DNA of 64,000 nucleotides from Cymodocea nodosa. Its lineage: Eukaryota; Streptophyta; Magnoliopsida; Alismatales; Cymodoceaceae. Shown piece after piece: positions 45,801 to 57,313 of the stretch. Where the stretch lies: assembly GCA_036874045.1 (NCBI GenBank), contig CM072342.1:2068501-2132500 (forward strand), read 5' to 3'. The notes beneath the pieces are model-generated. The model was given only the letters and a program-made list of their open reading frames with translations. It had not been told where the DNA came from and did not search any database. Positions within the stretch are counted from its first letter, which is position 1. Each line of letters begins with the position of its first letter. A program made the position numbers and the translations under genes.

Positions 45801-48800
45801 AATGAGTTCAGGAAAACATTTGCAAGTGTGCGGATTATTATTATTTTGTATCTTGTCTTTTCTTTTTTGTGAAAATTTGTATCGTATCTTAATCATCTGC
45901 TACTTGGCTACATACTACAGCAGCAGTTAAATCTAAGGTAACACGCATACGAGTTCTTTCTACAACGTAACAACGATCAATTGGTTGATGTCATAATATG
46001 ATGTTTGACATTATGAATACTCTCCTCTTCGTGTGTATTGTCAAATTTCTTTATATTCATGTGACATTATATCTTAATTTACAGTTGTCTGTTTCACATA
46101 AATTTATTAAATTGTCCTTACTTGCAACTGCATCCATTAAGAAAAATAAATGCGCTGGCATGATAACAACTGAGAAGCTTATTTTGCGCAACGATTGACA
46201 ATACCTTCGGGCATTAATTGCCCATACTCATTGCAACTAATAAAAAGTGACATTATTTGATCATTATTCTATGTCAACTCAATAAATATATTCTTTTTAT
46301 CTTACCATCGTCAACTACAAAGATAGAGGTGAACTTCTTTTTAGAAGCACCCTGTTATTTCGAGATTATAAGAATTGTGAAGAGTGTTTTCACCACTTTG
46401 ATATACGGAATTATATTACATGTGAGATACATGCAAACTTCAATGAAAATTTTCTTTTCTTATTTATTATACACATGCATATACACACAAAAAAATTAGT
46501 TTTTCGAGTACGCCGTACGTTGGTACGTAGACCCTTGAGTTGAATAATCCGAATTCTCAATTCGATATGGTCGTAATTTATCCTCCGATTGTTAGAATTT
46601 CCAATTGATGGCAAAAGAGAAGGAGAACGGTGAGGATGGCATGCACGAACTTCTTTGAAGTAGAGACGTAGAGATGTAGAGATGAGTACCATTAAGCGCT
46701 TGTCGAAGGAGAGTTCGTGGCAGACGATTTGGAGAGCCGAACGTTTTGGTATGAAATTTTAATTTAAAATTAATTAACAATGAATAAAAGAAATGAATAT
46801 ATTTAAATTTAAATTCAATTTTCAATCAAATGACATGAAACAATGTAAAACATTTCTTCTTCTTTTTTACTTGTAATTTTATTTATATACATACAAATAT
46901 CTATAAACGATGTATATGTGTAGACCTACTTTCATATAATGTGAGATTTCAAATGAAAATTATTTAACAATGAATGAAAGAAACTAATATATATAAATTG
47001 AAATTCAATCTTTATTTAAATAATGTAAGATTATTTCTAACATTAGTCTAAGGTTTGTACAAAAATCCTCCTTGCATTCAGGGTGGAAAATTAGAACACA
47101 TATAAAGAGAACACGGAATGCCTATATATATATATATATATATATGAGCCCAAGTGGGCAAGCATATATGTTGGTGGCACAGTGTCCGACTGCTTCATCG
47201 TCCTGGAAGGCTCTTGGGTGGTATGACATTGAACATGTACACCTTAATAGGTTATGAAAATCAATCGTCTATGTGACAATATCTATTGAATTAGGGTTCC
47301 ATCTGTGACTGCCGTAGCGGTAGTCCCAGCATCGATCGGAACAAATAATGACGGTACAAATAAATTAATTACAATTCCTGGAAACGGCAGCTGCAACATC
47401 ATTCCCAAAATTTGCAGCCGTTAGATTGGCATCTGTAGCTGTGTATTCTGATATGGAAGTAGCACCCCACACTGTAACGCTTTATTTGCTGATATATCTC
47501 CAAGTTGTTTGTTCTCTTGCCATCTACACCATTTTAAAGCCAAAAAAAATGGAAAGGGAGAAGGCATTATGTAAAATAGATCTAGAACCAAAGACGCATT
47601 ACGAAAAATAATATTAGAGAATTAATTAAACCACAGAATAGCAGAAATAAAGGTGACCCACAAGACCTGACATATTAGATTATCAGAATAAGAAGTTCCA
47701 CCATCATGGATGGGGCTTTGATTTCAGTTGGTCATGCTTGGGGCAGTGTCTAATAATATAATTATTGAGACATTGGTTTACACATGAAATGAAAGCTGGA
47801 GTTTTTTTCCCACAGTTCTTTCTACATAAGAATCCGTATTTGTTTTCTAACTACAACTGAAGTTTCAACTTGTAAATATTTCAGATTTTGAAGAATCTCA
47901 ATCACAATCGTATTTTTTTTTTTTTTATATTCTCCAACAGCATAATGTTTTTTCTATTCTTCACAACTACAAGTTCGCACAGCAACAAGTGTTCCCCTAC
48001 GGTGAACCTTTAATGGAAAATTCTGCTGTTTTAAAACACTCTTGCATTTATATTAACTTTAAAGTCTCTATATAAAAATTCCATTTTCTTTCTCGAAAAA
48101 ACAACAGTCTAAAAGGTTACGTGACTTCAGTCTGTGCGCAGATAAACATTCCAAGATAAGATGGTTTATGCACGTGAATTGCGATGTGAAGAGGACAGGA
48201 GTTATCACATGTAGTTATTGAAAATTTGATTTAAAACTAATTGATAATGGGTTAAATGGTTTATTATTATATATAAAGTCTAATATTATCTCCGCCTTTA
48301 TTAATGCATAACTTTTCGAATATTCTTTTCTGCTTATGGTTTAGTTATGTCTCTACATGTATCTATAAATGGATTATGTGAATTCACTCTAATAACATGT
48401 TAAAATTCTAACTTAAAATCAATTATCAATAAATAGAATAATTTATTATATATGAAGTTCACTTTTATTTTGACTTTTATCAATGCAATAAAAGTAAGAA
48501 GTAACGAACCCTATATGGTTGTGTAGTTGTTACAGCTCTACTAATTATATATACTAATTAATAGAGACAAGAAGATATGCATATTGAAAATGAGAAGATC
48601 ATGCATGCTTTTAATTAACTTGAAGGATCAATAACCTTTGTGATGGTTGGCAGCACCGCTTCCTGCCATTAGACAAGAGGTTCATCTCCGTTGGAATATG
48701 AACATTCAACTTAATTATGATTAATTAACTATAAGTACCTGAGAAATATTTTTTCCAATGTTAATGTTAATCCATATTTTGTTTTAAATTTTATATATGT

Positions 48801-51800
48801 GGAACCATTCCATCTACGTCTTTGCAGTACCGAACATTGAAGATTCAGAATACACCTGAACTTCTGCACCATCTTTTGCAGATGATTATGAGATTTGTTC
48901 ATATATATATGGTTCAAATATTTCCTCGAATAGCCAACACATCGAGATTATTCTAAATGTAGAATCCAACTTACTATTCAATGGATCGCAATAGCAATAC
49001 ACTTCTTACATATATATATATATATCTGTCTATTCAATGGATCACAATAGCAATACACTTCTTATATATATATATATCTGTCTATTCAATGGACCACAAT
49101 AGCAGTACACTTCTTATATATATATATATATGTCTTCACACACCGCGCCTTATTAAACTAAAATGAGGATATTGGGACGTGACCGATGTGCATGCCATGA
49201 ATGAAGAAGAAAAAGTTGTATTCCTACTCCTGTGCGGCTTTAATTCCAAAGGAAACGTCGCTGTGGAGGAAGATGGAATGCTTGGCGTGTGTGGTGTAAG
49301 TGTAGGACAGGAGAGGAGGAGACTGTTCGTCCATAAGACATATATGGGTTACAAGGGAGGGTCACAAGTAGAAACAAGTATTGAAAATAAAAGTCTTACA
49401 TCGTTAATGATGTTATCGAACTTGAATTTTATATTACAATAACTCCATCGATTCTTTCACTATCAATTAATAGTAAAAAATCAAGACTATTATAATATAG
49501 AGTTCAGATTCGATTGCATCTGTAATGATGTAGGACTTCTTTTTTTTTTGCTCTAATGATTATGGGTTGAGAAAAGGGTTTGTGAGTTGTCGCCAGGCTC
49601 AACACTTGACCCCCCACCCCGCTGTGCCAGCAATCGCTGTATGGCACACCGAAGGTCTTGTGCACGCACAGAAGAAGCCCGTCCAGTAGTACTTGGGAGA
49701 GAAACTGCAGATTTATACCAGTACTACTTCGTCTACCTCGCGATTTTCTGTTGTTTTACTTGAATATATGATACATATCTTCGGATGCTGAACTTAAATA
49801 ATAAAGAGATGATCTCTAAGCATTCAGAGCTTCCAGTGTGTGTTCTTTGTACAGATTATATTTTTTTAGTTAGTGTATGAAAATATGTGAGTAGTTTTTT
49901 AATAATTATTATCGAATATGTTACATGCTAGAGGTTAACTTATTTCTATATGTTAGATTTAAAAATGATGTTGTTTGGATTAAAAATGTTAAAATGAGAA
50001 AAACTGTGTTTGCCTGTAGATTTTTTGAAAATGCAAACCTATTTTCATATATCGGATTCAAGAGATCATTACGAAATGGACGCCTGGTACGTATATGGAA
50101 ACCAACACTAGATAAGAAAATAATCTAGGTTTGTTCGTATTTAAATAAAAACACTACCAACATTAAAGGAACTCTACAAAGAGAAAGAAAATGGGAAAAG
50201 ATCTACTTAAACTATCCATGGTTTCTTTTGAAGTACTTTAGCGTCAATTACATGGAAGACATTAAATTGAGATAATTGCAGTTCTATATGGGACTGTTAT
50301 ATATATCATCGAAAAGTATATATAATTAAGAGCACTAATTAATACACTATGACGGACTTAATTGGGCTAAACATCACCAAGAAAATATCAACTATCAATA
50401 GACTTGTATTGATAGATTGTTTAAATGAAATATGTAAACCAAGCATGGATAAATTGATATACGATCTGACTTCTACAAATTAATTGAGATTGGTCCATCT
50501 TGAGAACTTTTTTATCAGCATCTAATTTTCATGAAGTTAACTAAAAAGCCATTATTCATGAACTACATTGCTCCAAAATATGGATTTGATCCTTTGCCAT
50601 AAGCGAAATTTTTTGTTGTACCTACCTAGCTACATAGGTAACATTAATTCTAAATCTTAATCATTTGTGTAAATATTGATTGAGTGTGCCTATGTTATCT
50701 TTGTAGGGATGAAAACTTTTAAATTTTAGTCATCAATATATTCAGATGATGAAATTTAAAATAATACTTAATATAACTATCAATTTATAATCATGGATTT
50801 GTTATATAAAACATAAGTGCCATATTATTCTTATATGGTTAGATTTGTCAGTGTAAATAAGAATCTATAATTAAATAATGGAAGTCACATCACCCTAATA
50901 GAATTTTTTAGGAACATTAGAATTTTCTGAAGTTTTTCATGGCAATGCACATTTCTTAGAACATACATGAACTAATACATTATAAACTAATTTAGTCCCA
51001 ATATAGTTAAAACGTTTTCAAGTTTTTATTTAGGAAATATGATAAGTGAGTTGAAAAATATCAATCTACAATAAAGATCATATCAGGTAATTCAAACATA
51101 TACATTATTCTCAATGAAAAATCCTTTTTCCTTATGAAACTCCATGTTAATCCTTCACACATAATTTTGTAAATTAATGAATTGTTTATGGCCAGTTTGC
51201 TGGAAATTGACTTCAAACAACCGGACTGTTTTTATCAGTTTTGAAAGCTACAAACCAAATCAAATCACGAAAGCCTGTAATCCAAATTGAACCAACAAAA
51301 CTCATTCAATTTAGTTAATGATTTCTTCTTGAAGCATGTGATCACTTTGATAGAATCCCTTTATCTTCCCCTCATTCACTTTGGTCAACTCTTTTCGCCA
51401 TATTTTCTTGGATTCAACAGTTCACTCTCATCTCAACTCCTCTTCATGTATAATCACCTTAACTCACATTGAAATAAAGAGGAAGCTGTAGTTCTTATTT
51501 GGCAACTAAATCTATCTATCTCGAATTAGAAGAGTACGGAATATATAGAATACCCTTCCAAAATGGAAGCATCAACCGCGATTTCTTTTAGGTCATTTAA
51601 TGTCAGGGTACGTAGTCTAGAACCTTGTGACACAACCACAAAAAATAATCAAGTCAAGTTTCTATTATTTTTAGGGATTTCATTAATTTGTTAGGAAAAA
51701 ATAAATCTTGAGCTTCCTCTTCAGATTTCATACAATCTCTGAAAAATAAACATACCAAAAATTTGCAGTGAAGAAGAAAAAAGAAAATACTAAGTAATTT

Positions 51801-52876
51801 CGTAAGACCATTATTACCCTACAAACAATTTCCAATTTACGGTTTATTTTGTTCTTATATTTGGTGTCGCCCTTAAGTGATACAAGAGATTTCTCCAGTA
51901 ACATCTTATATATATGGTTCACGTTGAAGCATACACATAGGCTGCTTCTTCATTCTATTTCTTTTACAGATCTGAAAATTTATAATTTATATGCATTCAA
52001 TATTAACTATGTGACAAACCCAAACAGCGGGAGATAATATCATTTGTCTTCCACTCCATTGTGAGATAGAAGATATACATAGCATTTAAATCTAAGGAAA
52101 ATATCACTACCGTTATCAGAAGAACATTATTATTAAGAAACAATATGAAAAGAAAAAAAACAGAAGCAATTTTAGGAAGCAATAGAAGGTAACTTATATA
52201 TATTCCTTTTATAGAAAGAGATTATTTGTTCACCAGTTTCAAGTTTCAATTTATTAGTTCATTACTAATTCAACATGAAAAGTAGCTAATTTAACGTTGA
52301 TCTGATTGAAAATCAATATATAAAAAGCGGATTTTCATATAATTTAGTATAACATATAAAAAGCACTCTTGAACTTCATCTTTAATTAATTTTCCATATG
52401 GGTGGGAAGAAGAAAACAAGAAAAGAAGATAATATATATGTTTGTTTGAAAAGAGAACAGAAGAAGATGGTTAAATATATGGTGGGTTGAAATTGAAACA
52501 GATGATGTACTTAAAGTCATTACATATGCACACTTAAGAAAATTGAAATTAACAAAAAGCTGCTGATGCATGAAATGGAGCTTCAGAAAGGAAGGACCTC
52601 CAGCTAGCTTGAACTGTGAGCTTAATTTCTTCTGTGGCACCATGAACAGAAGTAGGGATTAGAAAAGTAGTAGAGAAACAGAAGCACAGGCAGATAGACT
52701 GAGAGATGAACAGAAGACAAGACCATTGGTGTTCACTTCCAATATTTGAAATAATGTTCTACCTTTTTTTTCTTTTTCTTTTTTCCTTTCTAGATCACTT
52801 ATCTGCAGAAAACACAATAAAAAGATGAGAAATTAAAAGGAGGTTAGCAAGCAATCCTTTAGATGACGGTATAAAA
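45801..52876. other. Gene-poor intergenic stretch
   Basis: I see no gene. There are TA runs at 47,123-47,144, a three-copy tandem repeat at 48,978-49,134, and copies of a repeat with TTTAAAATTAATTAACAATGAA-like words near 46,745-46,830, 46,935-47,035 and 48,215-48,450. The frame at 49,179-49,442 is unsupported. The part next to 52,876 should include the 3' untranslated region of the Dof gene. Confidence 0.5.
48978..49134. repeat. Three-copy tandem repeat, unit about 52-55 bases
   Basis: The unit TATTCAATGGA.C.CAATAGC followed by AGTACACTTCTTA and a TA run of varying length occurs three times. Differences between units are few, so it is fairly recent. Confidence 0.85.
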
Positions 52877-53869
52877 TCATGGGAGCGTGCTGAATTGGTG
52901 CATGTCCTTCCATGTCTTGATCAAATCGGTGGAAGCCCCGGGGTTTCTGTCAAGATACCACTCGTTCACAGAATTAGCAGCATCACCAACACAGGCGATG
53001 CCGGATTTGGAGCTTCCGGTTGCAAAATCCAAGGATTCGGAATTCATGAGCGGCATCTGCAACGAAATGGGTTGGTGTTGGTTGTCCAAAGAGGTGGTGG
53101 GTAGAGCTGGAAGATTAATGGTGCTGGTGGGCTCCTTTTGAATGTTCTCAAATCCGAAGAACGTTGCCAGCCTTTGTTGTTGAAGCTTCCAGTGCAGATC
53201 CTGGTTTATAGAGCTAAAGGATTCTATGGTTGAAGCAAGTCTACTGTGAGGACTGGGGTTACTGGCGGATTCAGCGTGATTCCCAATCGAATAGTTGCAA
53301 CCCAGTAGAGAAGCACTATTGGTAACTGTACTTGCACCATCTACTTCAGAAGGGATCGGTGCGGGCAGATCTCCACAGGAAAGCATCTGGTTGCTCGTGA
53401 TGCTGTTGGTGTTGAGCAATCCGAGTGAGGAGGTGGAATGCAATCTAGAGAACGGGAGTACTCCGGCACCGAGACCCAAGTCTGGGGACAAACCATGGAA
53501 GAATCTGAATCCAACACCAGGTTCCTGGGTGAAAGATGAGGTGTCCTTCGTATCAAGACCATGGCTGGACGAGGAAGACGCAGACGATTTGGATCTCTTG
53601 TTCTTCCTGCACCCACCTCCGACGGGAACGTTGCGCAGCGCACCGCCTCTGGTCCAGTACCTCCGGCAAGCCTTGCAGTAGTGCCTTGGCTGTGTGAGGC
53701 TGTAGTTGTTGTAGTAGCAGAATTTCGTGTTGGGAGAGTCACACCTTGGACATCTCAATCCCTCCTCCGGGGGCGGCGGAGGTGGTGGTGGCGGGGTTGC
53801 ACCCGAGATTCTACGGCCGCCGCCTTTGTTTGGGCCACCGTCTGCCGCCAACTGTCGAGTAGAAGCCAT
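52877..53869 (-). CDS. Dof zinc-finger transcription factor
   Basis: Nuclear plant-specific transcription factor; Dof domains bind AAAG-core DNA sites. From the ATG at 53,869 the protein is 330 residues. A Gly-rich and nine-proline N-terminus is followed by the Dof finger from residue 40: C40, C43, C65, C68 in the CX2CX21CX2C spacing, with [17 protein letters not shown] and [19 protein letters not shown] basic RKNKRSK stretch and a serine run follow, a possible nuclear signal. The C-terminal half has the [15 protein letters not shown] motif seen in one Dof subgroup, and it ends near MHQFSTLP. I chose Met at 53,869 over the frame start at 53,998 because the upstream residues look like leader: a likely 5'-UTR intron (GTAAAG at 53,979, CAG at 53,910) removes most of them. 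The subgroup member cannot be named with confidence. Confidence 0.93.
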   Translation of the reverse strand: MASTRQLAADGGPNKGGGRRISGATPPPPPPPPPEEGLRCPRCDSPNTKFCYYNNYSLTQPRHYCKACRRYWTRGGALRNVPVGGGCRKNKRSKSSASSSSSHGLDTKDTSSFTQEPGVGFRFFHGLSPDLGLGAGVLPFSRLHSTSSLGLLNTNSITSNQMLSCGDLPAPIPSEVDGASTVTNSASLLGCNYSIGNHAESASNPSPHSRLASTIESFSSINQDLHWKLQQQRLATFFGFENIQKEPTSTINLPALPTTSLDNQHQPISLQMPLMNSESLDFATGSSKSGIACVGDAANSVNEWYLDRNPGASTDLIKTWKDMHQFSTLP

Positions 53870-53909
53870 CCAACAGCCCCGGCACCTTCTTCCTCTTCTT
53901 GCCACAATT

Positions 53910-53979
53910 CTGCAAGAGGGTAACAGGTGCCTGCTATATTTGATGTAAGGGAAAGCAGCTAAGGCTTTGTTTGCTTTAC
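53910..53979 (-). other. Putative short intron in the Dof 5' leader
   Basis: CTCCAG|GTAAAG at 53,980/53,979 and a pyrimidine-rich acceptor TACCCTCTTGCAG ending at 53,910 bound a 70-base intron. Dof genes often carry an intron before or near the finger. It is inferred from sequence only. Confidence 0.45.
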
Positions 53980-53998
53980 CTGGAGATCGATCGATCAA

Positions 53999-54040
53999 TC
54001 AAGGGATCAGAGCTGAAACCAATTCAATGGTTTCGTGCAT
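53999..54040 (-). promoter_or_regulatory. Putative uORF in the Dof leader
   Basis: An ATG at 54,040 opens a 13-codon frame (MHETIELVSALIP) that stops at 53,999, just before the putative leader intron. If the transcript starts upstream, it could lower translation of the Dof protein. Confidence 0.35.
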
Positions 54041-54937
54041 GGGATCCGATCCAGATGCAAGGGGGGATTGTTGATGATGGTTGTGCTTGCTAGTTTGTGA
54101 TTCCCATGAACTTGCAGCTTAATAATATTTTTGGAAGAGCAACCAAAATAAAGAAAAACGGCAGGAAATTAAATTGGTGCAAGCTGGCTTTTATCAATTT
54201 GTGGTATTAATGCTGGCTTTTGAAAGCTCTCTTGTTTTTTCCTCTTTAATAACCTCGTGTCAGTCCACTTGTAGAAGATGAGACGAAAGAATAACTTGGT
54301 TGGAGTAGCAGTTCTTATCATTCCCATTAAATTTTTAATCTTACTTATAAACGTCAAATCACCAACATTACTTATTTTCTTTTTACAATAGTAATTTCTA
54401 TACCACAGACAAGAACAATAACAGTAATCTTCAAGATGCATGTTCACAGGCGAGCTGTAAAATTAATGCAAATACTAATACTAGGAACAGTTGGAGGGAA
54501 GAAGGGACCAAAGCGAAAGATGTAATGGAGGGGGGACAAGTAAAACAGAAGTGTCAGAGGCTGATCTGACACTGACACGATCCATAGGAAAATGTAGAAA
54601 CGGGTGGATCTGGATTGTGATCGTGGTATGCCAGAATTTCGGACTGTACACTGAAATAATAAATGAAGTCTTTAATCATGCACGTAAAATTAAATAGCTT
54701 TGTTCTTTACTTTTGAAAAATAATGATTATCGACTTTATCGATAGATTTACAAACTCTGATTCCATTGAACGGCGGTGGAAGCATCTGCTGTCTTGAGTC
54801 CTACGTACGTTGTGTGTAGGTGGTCAAAGAGCATGCATGCAGGAGATGGGCAGGAGTACTGGCGAGCAGGCGGCCGGTAGCGTCTGGAAACGAATGGGCA
54901 GCGCCACGCAATGTGAAGTGAAGGATCCATCGGTCGG

Positions 54938-54967
54938 TCGGTTGATCGATCGATCGATCGATCGATC
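54938..54967. repeat. (GATC)n microsatellite
   Basis: About seven GATC units after CGGTCGGTCGGTT. The minus-strand frames that read DRSIDRS across it are artefacts of the repeat. Confidence 0.9.
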
Positions 54968-55064
54968 ATGGAAGTTAGCAGACACTGACGGAGATGGATT
55001 TATGGGGGCAGTTCTCATTTCCATGATATTCTCGGAACATGAGAATGTTCAGACTTCCTCAACC

Positions 55065-55065
<1 letters not shown>

Positions 55066-55100
<35 letters not shown>
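55066..55100. repeat. (TA)n microsatellite
   Basis: About 17 TA units between CAACCCACA and TTGGAATCTGCG. Confidence 0.9.
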
Positions 55101-55103
<3 letters not shown>

Positions 55104-55139
55104 ATCTGCGTGCGCTGGTGTGGCGGTGGCGACGACGAT

Positions 55140-55470
55140 TGTTAGGATATATTTCACGTTAGAGTAAAATGTGAAGGTCATAAGCCCTGTGACGTAGTTG
55201 ATTATTCACCTTTTACCCTATATTTTCAAGTTCAATTTAACATGATATAAAAGCGTTAAAACTCTCCACACATCTGTAAGTCTCTTATCAAGTCGGTCAC
55301 TTTCTGTTAATACCGAAAAACTAACGTATATCTATCGGCTTGAAGATTTCCACAGATGCAGGAGAACGTTGAATACATCCTACATCGAGTAAGATGTGAA
55401 GATCATGAACTTTATGACACAGTGGACTCTTCGTTCTTTGTCATATGATTTTAAGTTGAACCTAACAACA
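55140..55470. repeat. Two diverged copies of a short LTR-like repeat
   Basis: Segments near 55,140-55,245 and 55,365-55,470 share the order GTAAAATGTGAAGGTCAT or GTAAGATGTGAAGATCAT, TATGAC or TGTGAC, CACC or GACTCTTC, and a TTTTAAGTT.AA or TTTCAAGTTCAA word. The first begins TGTTAGGATAT. They resemble short terminal repeats of a small retroelement; the class is uncertain. Confidence 0.4.
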
Positions 55471-56186
55471 ATTTGATTGTTTTCTTAAGTCAAAGGGAAA
55501 ACAAAATTGTGAAAGCAAATGATGTAGACTACAATGTTGGCTTGGAAAGTTTAGGGTTTCTACATTTGTTGGAACCGTTCGCAAAGCTATCTTATTTAGC
55601 CAGGAAGCTCGTGAAGGAGCCATTGGATTCTCGTGATACAGAACCATTCGTACATTGAGAGGGATATCGATCAGTAATGCTTATCCAACATGTTCACGTA
55701 CATCTAAGCATATATATATATGTACTATAATGAGTGCCATTAATTCTTTCTCCAAAGCTAAGATTTCCTTTTGATTTCCAAGGATTTTCAACTTACGATC
55801 AAGAGATGGTAGGAAGTTTATTAACCATCTAAGTACACGATTGTGTTAATGAATGCCATTCAGTTATCAGATTAATGCCACTGTCGGTCATTTATTTCTT
55901 TTAAACCTTATTTTCTTCAAAAAAAAAAAATCAACAGCTGGGGAGATTCCAGTGATGAGCATAGGTTACCAAAGATTCCAGTGACAAGTACAGAATGCTG
56001 TAGAGAGAATCACAGTGTTTATGCCAACTCCGTATATCCTCTGATCAAATTGTTACTGATTAGAACTAAGACATGGTGGAATCTCATGATCATTAATATA
56101 CATATGTTGGTTTGCTTTTGTTGGTAGATGAATGAATGCTACAAATCACTGTGCAAGGTAAATAGAAAAAAATTATATCATAAATA

Positions 56187-56219
<33 letters not shown>

Positions 56220-57216
56220 AAAATGTAAATACTGACAATATGATATTTTGTAATATAAAATGTAAACACCGACAAATTATTGTTCAAATACCAACAATAT
56301 TTTACTTCTAGTTCATAAATAGCATATAAGAAATCCAATGCAAATAGGAATTGTATCTACATGCAGAAGAAAAATAGCAAGAACAAACATAAAAAATGTT
56401 GTAATCGAAATAAGAATGTTAGAGAAAAAAACTATATTTTGTAATAGTTCAAAAATGTTAACTTATTTTCACATGTTAAATCTAAATAATCATTATGAGA
56501 ACCAGATTTAAATTAAGACATGTACCATATTCTCAAACTAAATAATCCATTGTTTTCCTTTACACTCACTTGAGTCTTAGCTTGCTACATCTCATAACAC
56601 TAATGCTTGATTAATAGATACAAACATGAGGCATAAATAAAAGATGAAATATTATCTTATAAATTTTTTATGAAGTGGTTGTATTAATTTCACTACTTTC
56701 ACATTTAAGTAGAGATTTTCACAAAATATTTTTTTTATAAAATCTTCCATCATAAGTTAACTTGAATCTCAATGGAAAGCCTCTAATTCTTTGTACTAGC
56801 AAAGAGCACATGCATGCAATTCTACCTGTGCAATGTTAATTACCAGTTATGGAAGATGAACAAGAGTTTTAGATAAGTGTTGATAATTATCCTAGTTTTG
56901 GAAAATTGACGTCGAAGATAGATATCTGTAAACTTTTAAAAAGGTTGAAATTGCTGTAAGCATTTGTAATATTTTTTGTTGTAAATGTTTAAATTTATGT
57001 GATGAAAGTGACAGTAAAAACTAAAAGTAATTAATAGATTATACAATTTATGAGAATTTTATGATTCACAAGTGCGATTACAAAAATAAAAATAAGAACA
57101 AAGAATATTTCATAAAAGCAGAAATAAAATAGATTATGAGATATATCATCTGTAAAGCTCTACCGTGAGAAATAAAAGAGAGCAGCAGAGCTGAAGCTGC
57201 AAAATAAACGCTACGT

Positions 57217-57313
57217 ATGACAGGTTTAAACCGTCGATGCAAATTCCTACGGTTTTCAACACCAATCTCCCAGCCAAGCGCTTCCGACATTCTCTCCTTC
57301 CTTTACAGCTCCG
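57217..57313 (+). promoter_or_regulatory. Leader of the methyltransferase gene with upstream ATGs
   Basis: ATGs at 57,217 and 57,237 open frames of 75 and 85 codons that overlap the main start at 57,314 in the other two frames. If the transcript includes them they are overlapping uORFs. The transcription start is unknown, so this may lie upstream of the mRNA. Confidence 0.35.

Larger units (their letters stand above)
54041..57213. other. Shared upstream region between the divergent Dof and methyltransferase genes
   Basis: The two genes point away from each other across about 3.4 kb. It contains a (GATC)n run near 54,938-54,967, TA runs near 55,066-55,100 and 56,190-56,217, and LTR-like repeat pieces at 55,140-55,470. 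I see no gene. Confidence 0.5.

Noticed and set aside
48978-49134. Regular repeats resembling a small CRISPR array
   Set aside because: The repeats are head-to-tail with TA runs instead of unique spacers, and the DNA is plant nuclear.
49179-49442. 87-codon plus-strand frame after the tandem repeat
   Set aside because: No known domain and no clear promoter or splice context; about what chance gives in a 7 kb intergenic stretch.
53295-53948. Plus-strand frames across the Dof coding region
   Set aside because: They are antisense shadows of the GC-rich Dof exon; the minus strand carries the Dof finger.
54748-55024. DRSIDRSI-type peptides as a coding repeat
   Set aside because: Direct product of the (GATC)n microsatellite.
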